Shown: positions 54,945-63,750 of the stretch, piece by piece
Layout: the number at the start of each line of letters is the position of its first letter
Position numbering within the stretch: the first letter of the stretch is position 1
The notes under the pieces: model-generated
Told to the model about the DNA's origin: nothing
Seen by the model: only the letters and a program-made list of their open reading frames with translations
The model's database searches: none
Source of the DNA: Acidobacteriota bacterium
Lineage (GTDB): Bacteria > Acidobacteriota > Thermoanaerobaculia > Multivoradales > JAGPDF01
Assembly (NCBI GenBank): GCA_014584695.1
Contig: JACTMI010000006.1
Coordinates: 62,001 to 126,000, forward strand
Direction of reading: 5' to 3'
DNA: 64,000 nucleotides
Made by a program: the position numbers and the translations under genes

Positions 54945-55561
54945 GCCAGCGGTCCCCACTGGTCGAGCAGGGTCACGCTGCGGCGGCAGGCCGGGCAGAG
55001 GATGCGCTGCAGGTCGGTGCGGTCGATCTTGCGCTCGTCGCGCGGCACGGTCGCGCGCAGACCGAGCGCCTGTTGCCCCGCCAGGTAGACCGTCACGTTC
55101 GCGTAGGCGAGCGCGCCGAGCCGCCGATAGATCCAGAGCAGGTGGTCGAGGGTCGCGATCGGCTCGCCGCAGAGCTCGCAGGCAACCAGCTCCTTCTCGA
55201 CCGTTTCGACCATCTCGGCGCGCGAGAACCCGGACAGCTCGTACTCGTTCGAGAGCGTCACGCCCGACTGCGTCGCGCACGAGCGCGCGCACTCACCACA
55301 GAAGACGCAGACGTCGTAGTGGAGGGTCAGCCGGCGGGTCAGCCGGCCCTCGCCCCCGCGCTCGTCGCGCACCTCGATGGCGCCGGCCGGGCAGACCTCG
55401 GCGCAGGCGCCGCAGCCGATGCAGCCCTCGGCATGGTAGGTCGGCCGGCCGCGAATCTGCTGGGGCAGCGGCGTCGGCTCGGCGGGGAAGCTCGCGGTGT
55501 AGGGCCCGCGCACGACGCTCGTCGCGGCTTCGCGCAGCTCGCGCAGCTTGGGCCACTTCAT
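54941..55561 (-). CDS. 4Fe-4S ferredoxin-type hydrogenase subunit (NuoI/MbhN-like)
   Basis: Two cluster motifs are seen: CIGCGACAEVCP and CVFCGECARSCA, binding two [4Fe-4S]. A further CELCGEP and CPACRR in the C-terminal half may form an extra metal site, not typical of plain NuoI. The product carries electrons between ferredoxin and the small subunit. The ATG at 55561 overlaps the mnhG-like stop by 4 bp. Confidence 0.92.
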   Translation of the reverse strand: MKWPKLRELREAATSVVRGPYTASFPAEPTPLPQQIRGRPTYHAEGCIGCGACAEVCPAGAIEVRDERGGEGRLTRRLTLHYDVCVFCGECARSCATQSGVTLSNEYELSGFSRAEMVETVEKELVACELCGEPIATLDHLLWIYRRLGALAYANVTVYLAGQQALGLRATVPRDERKIDRTDLQRILCPACRRSVTLLDQWGPLA

Positions 55562-55953
55562 GGCGTCTCCCCCCCGCGGGCGGGCGCGCCGATCGGCGAC
55601 GCGGCGCGGGCCTCGCCGTCTTCCCGGTAGCGGTCGAGGACCGAGCCGGGCGCGAGCGGCACCCCGGAGCGGTGAGCACCGCGCGCGATCGCGTGCGCCG
55701 CGGTGGGCGAGGTCATGGCGACGAACCAGATGCAGAGCAGCGCCTTCCAGCCCATCGCGTCGAAGCCGAAGCGGACGACGACGCCGAGCAGGAGCAGGAA
55801 GGTGCCGAGCGTCACGCACTTCGTGCCCGCCTGGAGACGGTTGTAGACGTCCGGCAGGCGCACCAGGCCGAGGCAGCCCAGCAGGTCGAAAGTGACGCCG
55901 AGGGCGAGGAGCGCGAGGGCCGCGAGGTCGCGCGGGGAGCCGAGATCAATCAT
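55558..55953 (-). CDS. mnhG: Mrp antiporter subunit G (MnhG/MrpG-like)
   Basis: LLALGVTFDLLGCLGLVRLPDVYNRLQAGTKCVTLGTFLLLLGV and later LLCIWFVAMTSPTAAHAIARGAHRSG are MrpG hallmarks (three helices). The C-terminus is longer than usual by ~25 hydrophilic residues. It is an obligate small subunit of Mrp-type cation/proton antiporters. Confidence 0.93.
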   Translation of the reverse strand: MIDLGSPRDLAALALLALGVTFDLLGCLGLVRLPDVYNRLQAGTKCVTLGTFLLLLGVVVRFGFDAMGWKALLCIWFVAMTSPTAAHAIARGAHRSGVPLAPGSVLDRYREDGEARAASPIGAPARGGETP

Positions 55954-56209
55954 CGAATCGCCTCCCCTCGAGGTGCTTGGCGAGCGCCAGGCCGCCGACG
56001 AAGGCGAGCAGCGCCCACGCCAGCCCGACGATCATGTAGAGGTCCTTGCCGGTGGCGACGGTGAGCAGCGCGCAGAAGCCGACCATCAGGGTGCCGAGCA
56101 GGTCGACCGACACGGTGCGGTCGGCGGCGGTCGGGCCCCGCCAGACGCGCCAGAGGCAGAGCCCGGCGGCGGCGAGCAGACCGGCCATGAGCAGGACCAG
56201 GGGTCTCAT
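55946..56209 (-). CDS. mnhF: Mrp antiporter subunit F (MnhF/MrpF-like)
   Basis: Three helices, with RVWRGPTAADRTVSVDLLGTLMVGFCALL and DLYMIVGLAWALLAFVGGLALAKHLEGR as in MrpF. The ATG at 56209 lies in the third copy of the 23-bp repeat; a good Shine-Dalgarno (GGAGG, seven bases before the ATG) occurs only in this copy. 87 aa. The stop overlaps mnhG. Confidence 0.93.
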   Translation of the reverse strand: MRPLVLLMAGLLAAAGLCLWRVWRGPTAADRTVSVDLLGTLMVGFCALLTVATGKDLYMIVGLAWALLAFVGGLALAKHLEGRRFDD

Positions 56210-56270
56210 TCGAAGATCCTCCAGGGTCTCATTCGAAGATCCTTCGGGGTCTCATTCGAAGATCCTTCGG
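56201..56270 (-). repeat. Three tandem 23-bp repeats at the mnhE/mnhF junction
   Basis: The unit AGGATCTTCGAATGAGACCC (with 3 variable bases) occurs three times at 23-bp steps; ATG codons lie at 56255, 56232 and 56209. The first ATG overlaps the mnhE stop as ATGA. The next two repeat the same overlap, making two mini-frames, MRPRRIFE and MRPWRIFE, each ending in TGA inside the next ATGA. The third ATG is mnhF. Confidence 0.9.
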
Positions 56271-56737
56271 ATCAGGGCCTCGAACGGGGCGAGCTCGCGC
56301 TCGGTGGCGCCGTCGGGGTCGTGCTCGGGCACGTAGATGCGGTGGACGTAGAGGAGGTCGCCGACGAGATCGACCGCCATCGTCCCCGGCGTCAGCGTGA
56401 TGCTGTTGGCGAGCAGCACGCGACCGGCGACGGTGCGCAGGCTGGTGCGCGCCCGGGTGATTCCCGGCCGGATCGGCAGCTTCGGGTGGATCACGCGGTA
56501 GGCGACGTCGAGATTCGCGCGCACGATGTGGAAGAAGAGCACCGGCACGTAGACCAGGGCCCAGAACAGCCGGCGCGGCGAGAGGAGGATCCGAGCCTCC
56601 TCCATTTCGAGCCGGCGGAAGGCCCAGGCGACGGCGGCCGCGACGACGACGCCCAGGCCGAGGCTCGCGGCGTCGAACGCCCAGGTGACGATCGTCCAGA
56701 CCGCGAGAGCGAGCAGGGCGGTGGCGAGGACTTTCAC
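56252..56737 (-). CDS. mnhE: Mrp antiporter subunit E (MnhE/MrpE-like)
   Basis: Two or three N-terminal helices are followed by VYVPVLFFHIVRANLDVAYRVIHPKLPIRPGI and LANSITLTPGTMAVDLVGDLLYVH, the MrpE signatures. The GTG at 56737 overlaps the mnhD stop. 161 aa. Its stop codon lies in the first 23-bp repeat. Confidence 0.93.
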   Translation of the reverse strand: MKVLATALLALAVWTIVTWAFDAASLGLGVVVAAAVAWAFRRLEMEEARILLSPRRLFWALVYVPVLFFHIVRANLDVAYRVIHPKLPIRPGITRARTSLRTVAGRVLLANSITLTPGTMAVDLVGDLLYVHRIYVPEHDPDGATERELAPFEALIRRIFE

Positions 56738-58287
56738 CGCGACCCCCTGCCGTGGACGCTCTCGATGTACTCGCTGGCCGCCGGGCGCTCGCCCGCGCCG
56801 GCCCGCAGCGAGCTGGCGGCGGCGCCGATCACGCCATCGACACCCAGCGGCCAGAGCAGGCCGGAGAGCAGACAGAGCACGACCAGGGCGAGCACCGGCA
56901 GGTACATCGCGGCGGGCACCTCGCGGGCGTTCGCGAGCCGTGCGGGCAACGCGCCGAACACCGCCTTGCGCTGCACTTTGACGAAGGTGACGAGCGTCAT
57001 CAATGCGGCGCCGGCGGCGAGCAGCGCGACCACCGGCTGGCCCGCCGAGACCAGCGCGATCAGGATGAGCAGCTTGCTCCAGAAGCCGTTGAATGGGGGG
57101 ATGCCGGCGATCGAGAGGCAGGCCCCGACCAAGCCGACCGAGGTCGCGGGCGCCCGCCGGAAGATCCCTCCCATCTCCGACAGGCGCCGGGTGCCGGTCA
57201 GCCGCTCGAGCGAGCCCGAGGAGAGAAAGAGCGCCGACTTGAACAGCGCGTGGTTGACGGCGTGGAAGAGGCCGGCCGCGACGCCGAGCCAGGTGCCCAC
57301 TCCGAACGCGATGAGGACATAGCCCATCTGGCTCACCGAGTGATAGGCCAGGATCCGCTTGAGGTCGTCCTGCGCCTGCGCGAGCAGCACGCCGCCCCAC
57401 ATCGACAGGCAGCCGAGCAGGGTGAGGATCAGGCGGACCTGCTCGTCGGCGCCCACCACCACGAAGAAGACGCGGGCGAGGGCGTAGATGCCCAGGGTCT
57501 TGATCAGCAGCCCCGACAGCATCGCCGAGATCGGCGCCGGGGCGCTCGGGTGCGCGTCCGGCAGCCAGGCGTGGAAAGGCATCGCGGCGGTCTTGGTGCC
57601 GAAGCCGAACAGGAAGAGCGCCGCGGCGAAGAGCAGCGGCAGCCTCGGCACGGCGCCGCCGGCGATCGCCACCCCGAGGTCGGCCATGTTCAGGTAACCG
57701 GTCGCCGCGTAGAGGACCGTCACCCCGACCAGGATGGCGGTCGAGGCGAGGGTGCCCAGGACGAGGTACTTGAAGGCCGCCTCGATCTCGGTGCCGCCGG
57801 TCCGGTAGGCGACCAGGCCGTACGAGGCGATGCTCGCCACCTCGACGAAGACGTAGAGATTGAACAGGTCGCCCGCGAGCAGCGCCCCGTTCATGCCCGC
57901 CACCAGGAGGTTGAACAGGACGTGGAACAGGGGCCGGCCGGCCTCCGGCTCGAGATAGCGCAGCGCGTAGACCGCCGAGGCCGTGCCGACCAGCGCGACC
58001 AGCAGCAGGAAGAGGCGGGAGAGGCCGTCGAGCACGAGCGCGATGCCGACCACGAACACGACATCGTCCGCGCCGCCGTTCCCCCCCCACCCGGACACCC
58101 CCCAGCCGCCCGCGAAGGTGACGCCCGCGTCGCGCCGCGCCACCGCGACGGCGGCGAGCGCGAGCAGGCCGAGCATCGAGGCGACCGAGAGCCAAGGCGC
58201 CGCCCGCGGCGCCGCGCGCTTGAGCAGCAGACAGGCGAACCCCGCCAGCAGCGGCAGCGCGACGAACAGGGGGAGGTACGCGCCCAT
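56734..58287 (-). CDS. mnhD: Mrp antiporter subunit D-like proton-pumping subunit (MnhD/NuoN-type)
   Basis: About 14 helices, with TM5 Glu and TM7 Lys motifs of proton-translocating antiporter-like subunits: FVEVASIASYGLVAYR, FGTKTAAMPFHAWLPDAHPSAPAPISAMLSGLLIKTLGIYAL, and the later AVNHALFKSALFLSSGSL. 517 aa, full length. It translocates protons and/or sodium ions. Confidence 0.94.
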   Translation of the reverse strand: MGAYLPLFVALPLLAGFACLLLKRAAPRAAPWLSVASMLGLLALAAVAVARRDAGVTFAGGWGVSGWGGNGGADDVVFVVGIALVLDGLSRLFLLLVALVGTASAVYALRYLEPEAGRPLFHVLFNLLVAGMNGALLAGDLFNLYVFVEVASIASYGLVAYRTGGTEIEAAFKYLVLGTLASTAILVGVTVLYAATGYLNMADLGVAIAGGAVPRLPLLFAAALFLFGFGTKTAAMPFHAWLPDAHPSAPAPISAMLSGLLIKTLGIYALARVFFVVVGADEQVRLILTLLGCLSMWGGVLLAQAQDDLKRILAYHSVSQMGYVLIAFGVGTWLGVAAGLFHAVNHALFKSALFLSSGSLERLTGTRRLSEMGGIFRRAPATSVGLVGACLSIAGIPPFNGFWSKLLILIALVSAGQPVVALLAAGAALMTLVTFVKVQRKAVFGALPARLANAREVPAAMYLPVLALVVLCLLSGLLWPLGVDGVIGAAASSLRAGAGERPAASEYIESVHGRGSR

Positions 58288-58306
58288 GGCTCTCGATCCC
58301 TCCGGC

Positions 58307-58657
58307 TCAGCCCTTCAACCGGTCCATGCGGTCCACGTCGAGCGTGCCGTAGCGCTGGTGGAGCCGCAGCACCATCGCCATCAGCAGCATCGTCGCGCCC
58401 AGGCCGATGACGATCGACGTCAACACCAGCACCTGCGGCAGGGGGTCGACGCTGCCGGCGACGAAAGCGGCCGGATCTTCACCCGGCTGCAGGATCGGCG
58501 CGCCGCGGCCGGCACGGTAGCCGACCGCCACCAGCAGCAGGTTGACCGCGTACTCGAGGATCACGAGCCCGAGGACTTTCTTGAGCATGTTGCGCTTCGC
58601 GAGCAGGCCGTAGAGACCCACGCCGAGCAACGCGAAGGTGAGCGCGTAGAACGTCAT
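58307..58657 (-). CDS. mnhC: Mrp antiporter subunit C (MnhC/NuoK-like)
   Basis: Three helices with GLYGLLAKRNMLKKVLGLVILEYAVNLLLVAVGYRAG and DPLPQVLVLTSIVIGLGATMLLMAMVLRL, typical of MrpC/NuoK (Glu in helix 2). 116 aa. The ATG overlaps the mnhB stop by 4 bp. Confidence 0.94.
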   Translation of the reverse strand: MTFYALTFALLGVGLYGLLAKRNMLKKVLGLVILEYAVNLLLVAVGYRAGRGAPILQPGEDPAAFVAGSVDPLPQVLVLTSIVIGLGATMLLMAMVLRLHQRYGTLDVDRMDRLKG

Positions 58658-59121
58658 GTCTCTCCCTCCCCTCCGCCGGTCGGGGCCAGGCCGCGGTCGA
58701 AGAGCACGAGGACCATGAAGCCAGCGAACAGCCCGGCGCCGACCTTGAGCAGGATCGCCAGGTTGATCAGGACCAGGAAGGGCGCGCTCACCAGGGTGAA
58801 AGCGGCGCCGCGCGGCGTCCAGGCCTGCAGGAAGTGCCCCGCCGTCCAGCCGAGAGCCGCCAGGCCGAGGAAGGCGAGGGCACCCGAGGCCTCGAGCGCG
58901 GCGACGCGGCGATGGAGCGCCGCCGCCGGCCCGCTGCCGCCGCCGAACGCCAGGGTCGCGAGCACGAACCCGCAGGCCAGCGCGACCCCGCCGGCGAAGC
59001 CGCCGCCCGGCGTCAGGTGGCCGAAGCAGGCCACGGCCAGGCCGTAGACGACGATCATGACGAGCGTCCAGCGCGCCACCACCTGGACGATCGCGGAGAG
59101 TCCGTCCCGATCGCTACGCAC
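58654..59121 (-). CDS. mnhB: Mrp antiporter subunit B C-terminal-type (MnhB/MbhF-like)
   Basis: Four helices; YGLAVACFGHLTPGGGFAGGVALACGFVLATLAFG is the MrpB signature, and the last helix is ALVTLINLAILLKVGAGLFAG-like. 155 aa. It overlaps the preceding MbhD-MbhE-like gene by 8 bp. Confidence 0.92.
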   Translation of the reverse strand: MRSDRDGLSAIVQVVARWTLVMIVVYGLAVACFGHLTPGGGFAGGVALACGFVLATLAFGGGSGPAAALHRRVAALEASGALAFLGLAALGWTAGHFLQAWTPRGAAFTLVSAPFLVLINLAILLKVGAGLFAGFMVLVLFDRGLAPTGGGEGET

Positions 59122-59710
59122 CCGCGGCCTCCGATCCGGACGCCGGTGGCTTCGCCGCCGGCGGTGGCGGCCGTCGTCCGCCCCCCGCCTCGCCGTCCCC
59201 CCGGACGTGCCGTGCGACCAGCAGCGCGCCGGCGATCGCCACGAGGATGACGGTCGCTTCGCCCAGGGTGTCGTAGCCGCGGAAGTCGAGCAGGATCGCG
59301 GTCACGACGTTGGCCCCGCCGGTCGCGGTCGAGGCTTGCGCCAGGTACCAGTCCGAGGGCATCGGACGCGCCGCGCCGAAGCGCGGCAGCGCCGCGAAGG
59401 CCGCCACCCCGACGCCGACCAGTACCAGCACCGCGCCGACGCCCGCGACCACCGTCGCGAGCGAGCGCGGCGGGCCCGGCTCCTCGTCCGCGGTGCGCGT
59501 CGTGGCGCGGATCATCACGGTCACCACGATCACTTCGACCACCACCTGGGTGATCGCGATGTCGGGCGCGCCGAGCAGCAGGAAGAGGATCGACAGCCCC
59601 ATGCCGACGATGCCGACGGTGATCACCGCCGAGAGCAGGTGCTTCATCTCGAGCGCGGCCACGGAGCCGAGCACCAGGAATGCGGCGAGGCCGATCAGGA
59701 TCGCGTCCAA
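59114..59710 (-). CDS. MbhD-MbhE-like fusion (DUF4040 plus MrpA C-terminal module)
   Basis: I chose the TTG at 59710, two bases after the preceding stop, because GGAG lies six bases upstream and the first helix starts at once (DAILIGLAAFLVLGSVAAL). MKHLLSAVITVGIVGMGLSILFLLLGAPDIAITQVVVEVIVVTVMIR is the MbhD/DUF4040 core. The second half (LLDFRGYDTLGEATVILVAIAGALLVARHVRG) is MbhE. In Pyrococcus mbh these are two genes; in MrpA they are the C-terminal end of one protein. Confidence 0.85.
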   Translation of the reverse strand: MDAILIGLAAFLVLGSVAALEMKHLLSAVITVGIVGMGLSILFLLLGAPDIAITQVVVEVIVVTVMIRATTRTADEEPGPPRSLATVVAGVGAVLVLVGVGVAAFAALPRFGAARPMPSDWYLAQASTATGGANVVTAILLDFRGYDTLGEATVILVAIAGALLVARHVRGDGEAGGGRRPPPPAAKPPASGSEAAGA

Positions 59711-59712
59711 GG

Positions 59713-61629
59713 TCAGCTCCAGAAGAGCAGTGCGAGCAGGACCACCGTCCCGAGCAGGCACCAGGCGACGTAGTCCTGCAGGAGACCGCTGTGCCCACGG
59801 CGCAGGAGCTCCACCACCGGGGCGCCCGCGCGGCGGAAGATCTCGTGCACGTCGAGCCGACCGGACTCGCCGAGAGCGAGCGCGCGGCCGAGCCAGGGGA
59901 GCTCGCCGACCGTGCGGTAGAACTCCGTGCCCGGGAAGCGATGGCGCTCGCGATCGAAGAGCTCGCCGCCGACGAACGCCGGCCGCACCCGCCGCGAGCG
60001 CAGCGCGCCCAAGTAGCCGACACCGAGCGCCAGGAGGGTGCCGAGCACCAGCAGTCCGGTGACCGCCACCGGGGAGAACAGGGCATTCGGCAGCTCGAGC
60101 GCCGGCGCCGGTGCCGGTCCGTGCAGCGGGCCCCAGGTCGAGCGCTCGCCCGCGAGCGCCGCGCCCGCGCCGCGCTCGAGTCCCACCGCCGGTCCGACGA
60201 AGCGTTCGAGCGACCAGGCCGCGAAGACGCCGAGCGCGAGGCAGAGCCCGGCCAGCGTGAGCATCGACACCGGCATGCCGACGCCGCCCCGCTCGCGCGC
60301 TCCGTCGAGACGGGCCGGACGCGCGCCCCAGAAGACCGAGTGGAGGACCTTGACGAACGAGGCGAGCGTGAGCACCGAGCCGAGCAGCGCGGCGACCAGC
60401 ATCGCCGGCTCGTCCGCGGCGACGCAGCCCTGGTAGACGAGCCACTTCGAGGCGAAGCCGTTGAGCGGCGGCACGCCCGAGATCGACAGCGCGGCGACGA
60501 ACATGCAGCCGAAGGTCACCGGCATCGTCCGGCCGAGCCCACCCAGGCGGTCGAGCTCCATCGTTCCGGTCTCGCGCTCCACCGTCCCCGCGCCGAGGAA
60601 GAGACAGGACTTGTAGAGGGCGTGGTTGACCATGTGGAAGATGCCGCCCATGGCGCCCACCAGCGTCCCGGTGCCGAGCCCGAGCAGCATGTAGCCGACC
60701 TGGCTGACGGCGTGGAACGACAGCAGGCGCCGCAGGTCGTGCTGGACGAGCGCCATCATCACGCCGCACAGGATGGTGAGCGCACCGATCGTCATCACCG
60801 TGTAGCGCAGCGGCGTCGACGGGACGAACCAGTCGACACTCATGCGCGCCACCAGGTAGATGCCGAGCACCTTGTCGAGCGATCCGGGCAGGTAGGCCAT
60901 GACCGCGGCGTGCGTCGTCGTCGACATCGTCGGGATCCAGGAGTGCATCGGCATCGCGCCGGCCTTGGCCATCGCCGCGAGCAGGAGCAGCAGATACGCC
61001 GCCACCGTCGGAGCGCTCGCGGTCGCGAGCGGCGCCGCCGCGAGCCCCGACAGCGACCAGGGCTGCGCGACGCCCGCCCCGGCGCGCTCGAGCCCCAGCA
61101 CCACCGCCCCGAGCAGGAGCGCGAGGTCGCCGACGCCGAGCAGCGTGTAGGCCTTCGCCGCGCCCGCCCCGGCGTCGTCGCGGCCCGCGATCGCGAGCAG
61201 GAAGAGCGCGAGCGTCACCATCTCCCAGCCGAGAACGAACGTCAGCAGATCGTCGGCGAGCAAGGCCGCCGCGCCGCCTGCGCCCGCCAGCAGCACCAGG
61301 GCCGCGTGACGCCCCGGCGCGCCGCCCCGGCCGCGCCACCAGCCGGCCGAGTAGAGCGCGGCGACCACGGTCAGCAATCCCACGAAGACCACCGCCCAGG
61401 AGGAGAAGCCGTCCACGCGCAGCGCGAACTCGACCTCGATCGGACCGAGCTCGAGCCACGGGCGCGAGAAGCCCTCCCGCCGGTCGAGGATCGCGAGCCC
61501 CGAGCCGAGCAGGCCGAGCGCGCCGAGCACGGCCAGCGTCGAGCTCGTGCCGTGGCGCCGGCCGGGCAGCAGGAGGGCCGCGAGGCCGAGCGCCGCGGGC
61601 AGCAGGATCGGAAGCAGCAGCGGGCTCAT
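59713..61629 (-). CDS. Large proton-translocating antiporter-like subunit (MbhH/HyfB/MrpA N-terminal type)
   Basis: About 15 helices. Core motifs: FVLGWEMVTLALFLLAIAGRDD, AAMAKAGAMPMHSWIPTMSTTTHAAVMAYLPGSLDKVLGIYLVARM and MVNHALYKSCLFLGAGTVERETGTM, with conserved Glu and Lys residues. The C-terminal ~100 residues end in a last helix typical of HyfB/EchA-like subunits. 638 aa. With mnhD it supplies the pumping modules of the complex. Confidence 0.93.
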   Translation of the reverse strand: MSPLLLPILLPAALGLAALLLPGRRHGTSSTLAVLGALGLLGSGLAILDRREGFSRPWLELGPIEVEFALRVDGFSSWAVVFVGLLTVVAALYSAGWWRGRGGAPGRHAALVLLAGAGGAAALLADDLLTFVLGWEMVTLALFLLAIAGRDDAGAGAAKAYTLLGVGDLALLLGAVVLGLERAGAGVAQPWSLSGLAAAPLATASAPTVAAYLLLLLAAMAKAGAMPMHSWIPTMSTTTHAAVMAYLPGSLDKVLGIYLVARMSVDWFVPSTPLRYTVMTIGALTILCGVMMALVQHDLRRLLSFHAVSQVGYMLLGLGTGTLVGAMGGIFHMVNHALYKSCLFLGAGTVERETGTMELDRLGGLGRTMPVTFGCMFVAALSISGVPPLNGFASKWLVYQGCVAADEPAMLVAALLGSVLTLASFVKVLHSVFWGARPARLDGARERGGVGMPVSMLTLAGLCLALGVFAAWSLERFVGPAVGLERGAGAALAGERSTWGPLHGPAPAPALELPNALFSPVAVTGLLVLGTLLALGVGYLGALRSRRVRPAFVGGELFDRERHRFPGTEFYRTVGELPWLGRALALGESGRLDVHEIFRRAGAPVVELLRRGHSGLLQDYVAWCLLGTVVLLALLFWS

Positions 61630-61632
61630 GGC

Positions 61633-62847
61633 TCAGTCCAGCGCCAGGTCGAGGTCGGGCGCGCGGCCGAAGGCCCGCGCCAGGGCGAAGGTCCGCTGCC
61701 GCGACGCCGCGAGCAGCCCGGGCGCCGCCGCGATCGGCGCGCCGCGTCCGTCCACCAGGGTCATCGCCCGCTCGGTGCATGAGTAGCAGGGATCGCAGGC
61801 GGCCAGCGTGATCATCACGTCCGCCATCGGCGCGCCCAGGCAGGACGCCTTGAACGACGGGATGTTGACGAAGGAGGGCGCGCGCACCTTGAGCCGCTCG
61901 GGCATGTTGGTGCCGTTGCTGCGCACGTAGTGGACGTCCTCGCCGCGCGGCGCCTCGTAGCGGCCGATGCCTTCGCCGCGCGGCACGTGCAGCGTGCCCA
62001 AGTTCAACGGGCCGGCGGGCATCCGGTCCAGGCACTGGCGCAGGATCCCGATCGACTCGGGGATCTCGAGCAGCCGGACCACCGCCTTGGCGAAGACGTC
62101 GCCCTCCGGCCGCAGGATCACCCGCCAATCGAGCTCCGCGTAGGCGGCGTAAGGTTCGTCCCGGCGCACGTCGGTCGCGAGCCCCGAGGCGCGGGCGGTC
62201 GGACCCACGACGCCGAAGTCGAGCGCGGCCGCGGGGGAGAGCACGCCGACGCCCTTCAGGCGCGCGGCGAGCACCGGGTCGTCGAGCACGGCCGCGGTCA
62301 GCCGCGCCGTCTGCCCTTCGAGCTCGTCGAGCATCCGGCGCACCGCCGGGAAGTACTCCTCGGGGAGGTCGCGGCGCACGCCGCCGACCATGGGCAGAGC
62401 CGAGTTCTGCCGGTGCCCGGTCAGCATCTCGAAGGCGTCGCAGACCGGCTCGCGGTACTTCCAGGCCCACATGAACACCGTGTTGTAGCCGATGAAGTGG
62501 CCGGCCAGGCCGACCCAGAGCAGGTGGCTGTGCAGCCGCTCGAGCTCGCCGAGGATCGTCCGGATGTAGGCGGCGCGCGGTGGAATCTCGACCCCGAGCA
62601 GGTCCTCGACGGCGTTGCAGAAGCAGACGCTGTGGGTCACCGAGCAGATGCCGCAGATGCGCTCGAGCAGGATCGGCACCATGTCGTAGGTGCGCTCCTG
62701 CGCCAACCGCTCGAGGCCCTTGTGGATGTAGTCCATCCGCGCCTCGATCGCCACCACGCGCTCGCCCTCCACGGTCAGCGAGAACCCCACCGGCTCCTCG
62801 AGCAGTGGGTGGAAAGGCCCGATCTGGATGACCTTACGATCGCTCAC
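61633..62847 (-). CDS. Group 4 [NiFe]-hydrogenase large subunit
   Basis: The L1 motif is ERICGICSVTHS (Cys65, Cys68) and the L2 motif is DPCYSCTER (Cys354, Cys357). All four nickel-binding cysteines are intact, unlike in complex I NuoD. A 47-residue tail follows L2, the usual target of a maturation protease, which this operon encodes. 404 aa without a separate NuoC fusion. Reaction: H+ reduction or H2 oxidation, coupled to ion transport through the antiporter-type subunits. Confidence 0.95.
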   Translation of the reverse strand: MSDRKVIQIGPFHPLLEEPVGFSLTVEGERVVAIEARMDYIHKGLERLAQERTYDMVPILLERICGICSVTHSVCFCNAVEDLLGVEIPPRAAYIRTILGELERLHSHLLWVGLAGHFIGYNTVFMWAWKYREPVCDAFEMLTGHRQNSALPMVGGVRRDLPEEYFPAVRRMLDELEGQTARLTAAVLDDPVLAARLKGVGVLSPAAALDFGVVGPTARASGLATDVRRDEPYAAYAELDWRVILRPEGDVFAKAVVRLLEIPESIGILRQCLDRMPAGPLNLGTLHVPRGEGIGRYEAPRGEDVHYVRSNGTNMPERLKVRAPSFVNIPSFKASCLGAPMADVMITLAACDPCYSCTERAMTLVDGRGAPIAAAPGLLAASRQRTFALARAFGRAPDLDLALD

Positions 62848-63304
62848 CGGAGCGCTCCTCGAATCGCTCGGGGTCGAAATCGCGCCGCAGCGGCAGCACG
62901 TCCGCCATGGCTTCCGCCTTCAGCAGTCGGCGCGCGTCCGGGTGGCCGTCGAACGACACGCCGAGCAGGTCGTGGATCTCCCGCTCGATCCAATCCGCGG
63001 CCGCGGTCAGGGCGGCGAGGCTCGGCGCGCGCGGGTCGGGTTTGGCGAGCAGGACCTTGAGCGTGACGACCAGCGGCGATCCGTTGACCGTGAAGTGGTG
63101 GAAGAGCCCGACGCCATCGCGCAGGTCGATGCCGGTGCTGGTCGCGAGCCGGCTCTCCGGGAGATTCGCCAGCAGCCAGGAAGCGACCTCGGGCAGGTCG
63201 GCGGCGTCGAGGCGGACGTAAACCCGCTTGGCCGAGCGGGCGGCCGCCTCGACGCGGTCGCCGAAGGCCTCGCGGAGCGCGGGCAGGAAGGTGTCGGCGT
63301 CCAT
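62834..63304 (-). CDS. NuoC-like (30-kDa) hydrogenase subunit
   Basis: The C-terminal block EREIHDLLGVSFDGHPDARRLL and PLRRDF match the 30-kDa complex I subunit family (NuoC/MbhK-like). 156 aa, soluble. The ATG overlaps the small-subunit stop by one base (TGATG). It overlaps the large subunit start by 14 bp. Confidence 0.92.
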   Translation of the reverse strand: MDADTFLPALREAFGDRVEAAARSAKRVYVRLDAADLPEVASWLLANLPESRLATSTGIDLRDGVGLFHHFTVNGSPLVVTLKVLLAKPDPRAPSLAALTAAADWIEREIHDLLGVSFDGHPDARRLLKAEAMADVLPLRRDFDPERFEERSGERS

Positions 63305-63750
63305 CAGAGCTCTCCCAACAGCTTGACCAGGCCGGCGATGATCGTCTCGGGCTTGGGCGGGCAGCCCGGCACGTAGACGAGCTTCGCCTCCGGGTCGACT
63401 TCGCGGATCACGCGGTCCGCCGGGCCCGCGACGCCGTAAGCGTCGCGGTAGGCGCCCATGCTGCAAGCGCAGACTCCGACCAGGAGCGCGGCGCGCGGCC
63501 GCGGCATCTCCAGCCACGCCTCCTGGAGCGGCGCTCGGCAGGCGCGCGAGACCGGGCCGGAGACCAGCAGGATGTCGGCGTGGCGGGGGCTCCCCACCAG
63601 GCGGACGCCGAAGCGCTCGACGTCGAAGCGCGGCGTCAGGCAGTCGGCGATCTCGATGTCGCAGTTGTTGCATCCCGACGTGCCGACGTGGAAGACCCAG
63701 GGGCTCTTGCGCAGCGCGCGATCGAAGAGCGAGGTCGCGGGCATGGTCAC
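63304..63750 (-). CDS. [NiFe]-hydrogenase small subunit (NuoB/MbhJ-like)
   Basis: GTSGCNNCDIEIADCLTPRFDVERFGV gives the first two ligands of the proximal [4Fe-4S] cluster; VGVCACSMGAYRDAYGV and VPGCPPKPETIIAGLVKLL give the others. The GTG at 63750 overlaps the upstream stop (GTGA); an ATG at 63744 is the alternative start. It carries electrons to the large subunit. Confidence 0.94.
   Translation of the reverse strand: MTMPATSLFDRALRKSPWVFHVGTSGCNNCDIEIADCLTPRFDVERFGVRLVGSPRHADILLVSGPVSRACRAPLQEAWLEMPRPRAALLVGVCACSMGAYRDAYGVAGPADRVIREVDPEAKLVYVPGCPPKPETIIAGLVKLLGEL

Noticed and set aside
59114-62470. A very long minus-strand open frame running through the hydrogenase large subunit and antiporter genes
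   Set aside because: It is a frame-shadow of real genes: its translation is Arg/Ala/Gly-rich without motifs, while another frame gives clear hydrogenase and antiporter proteins. Only its last part (59114-59710) is a real gene.
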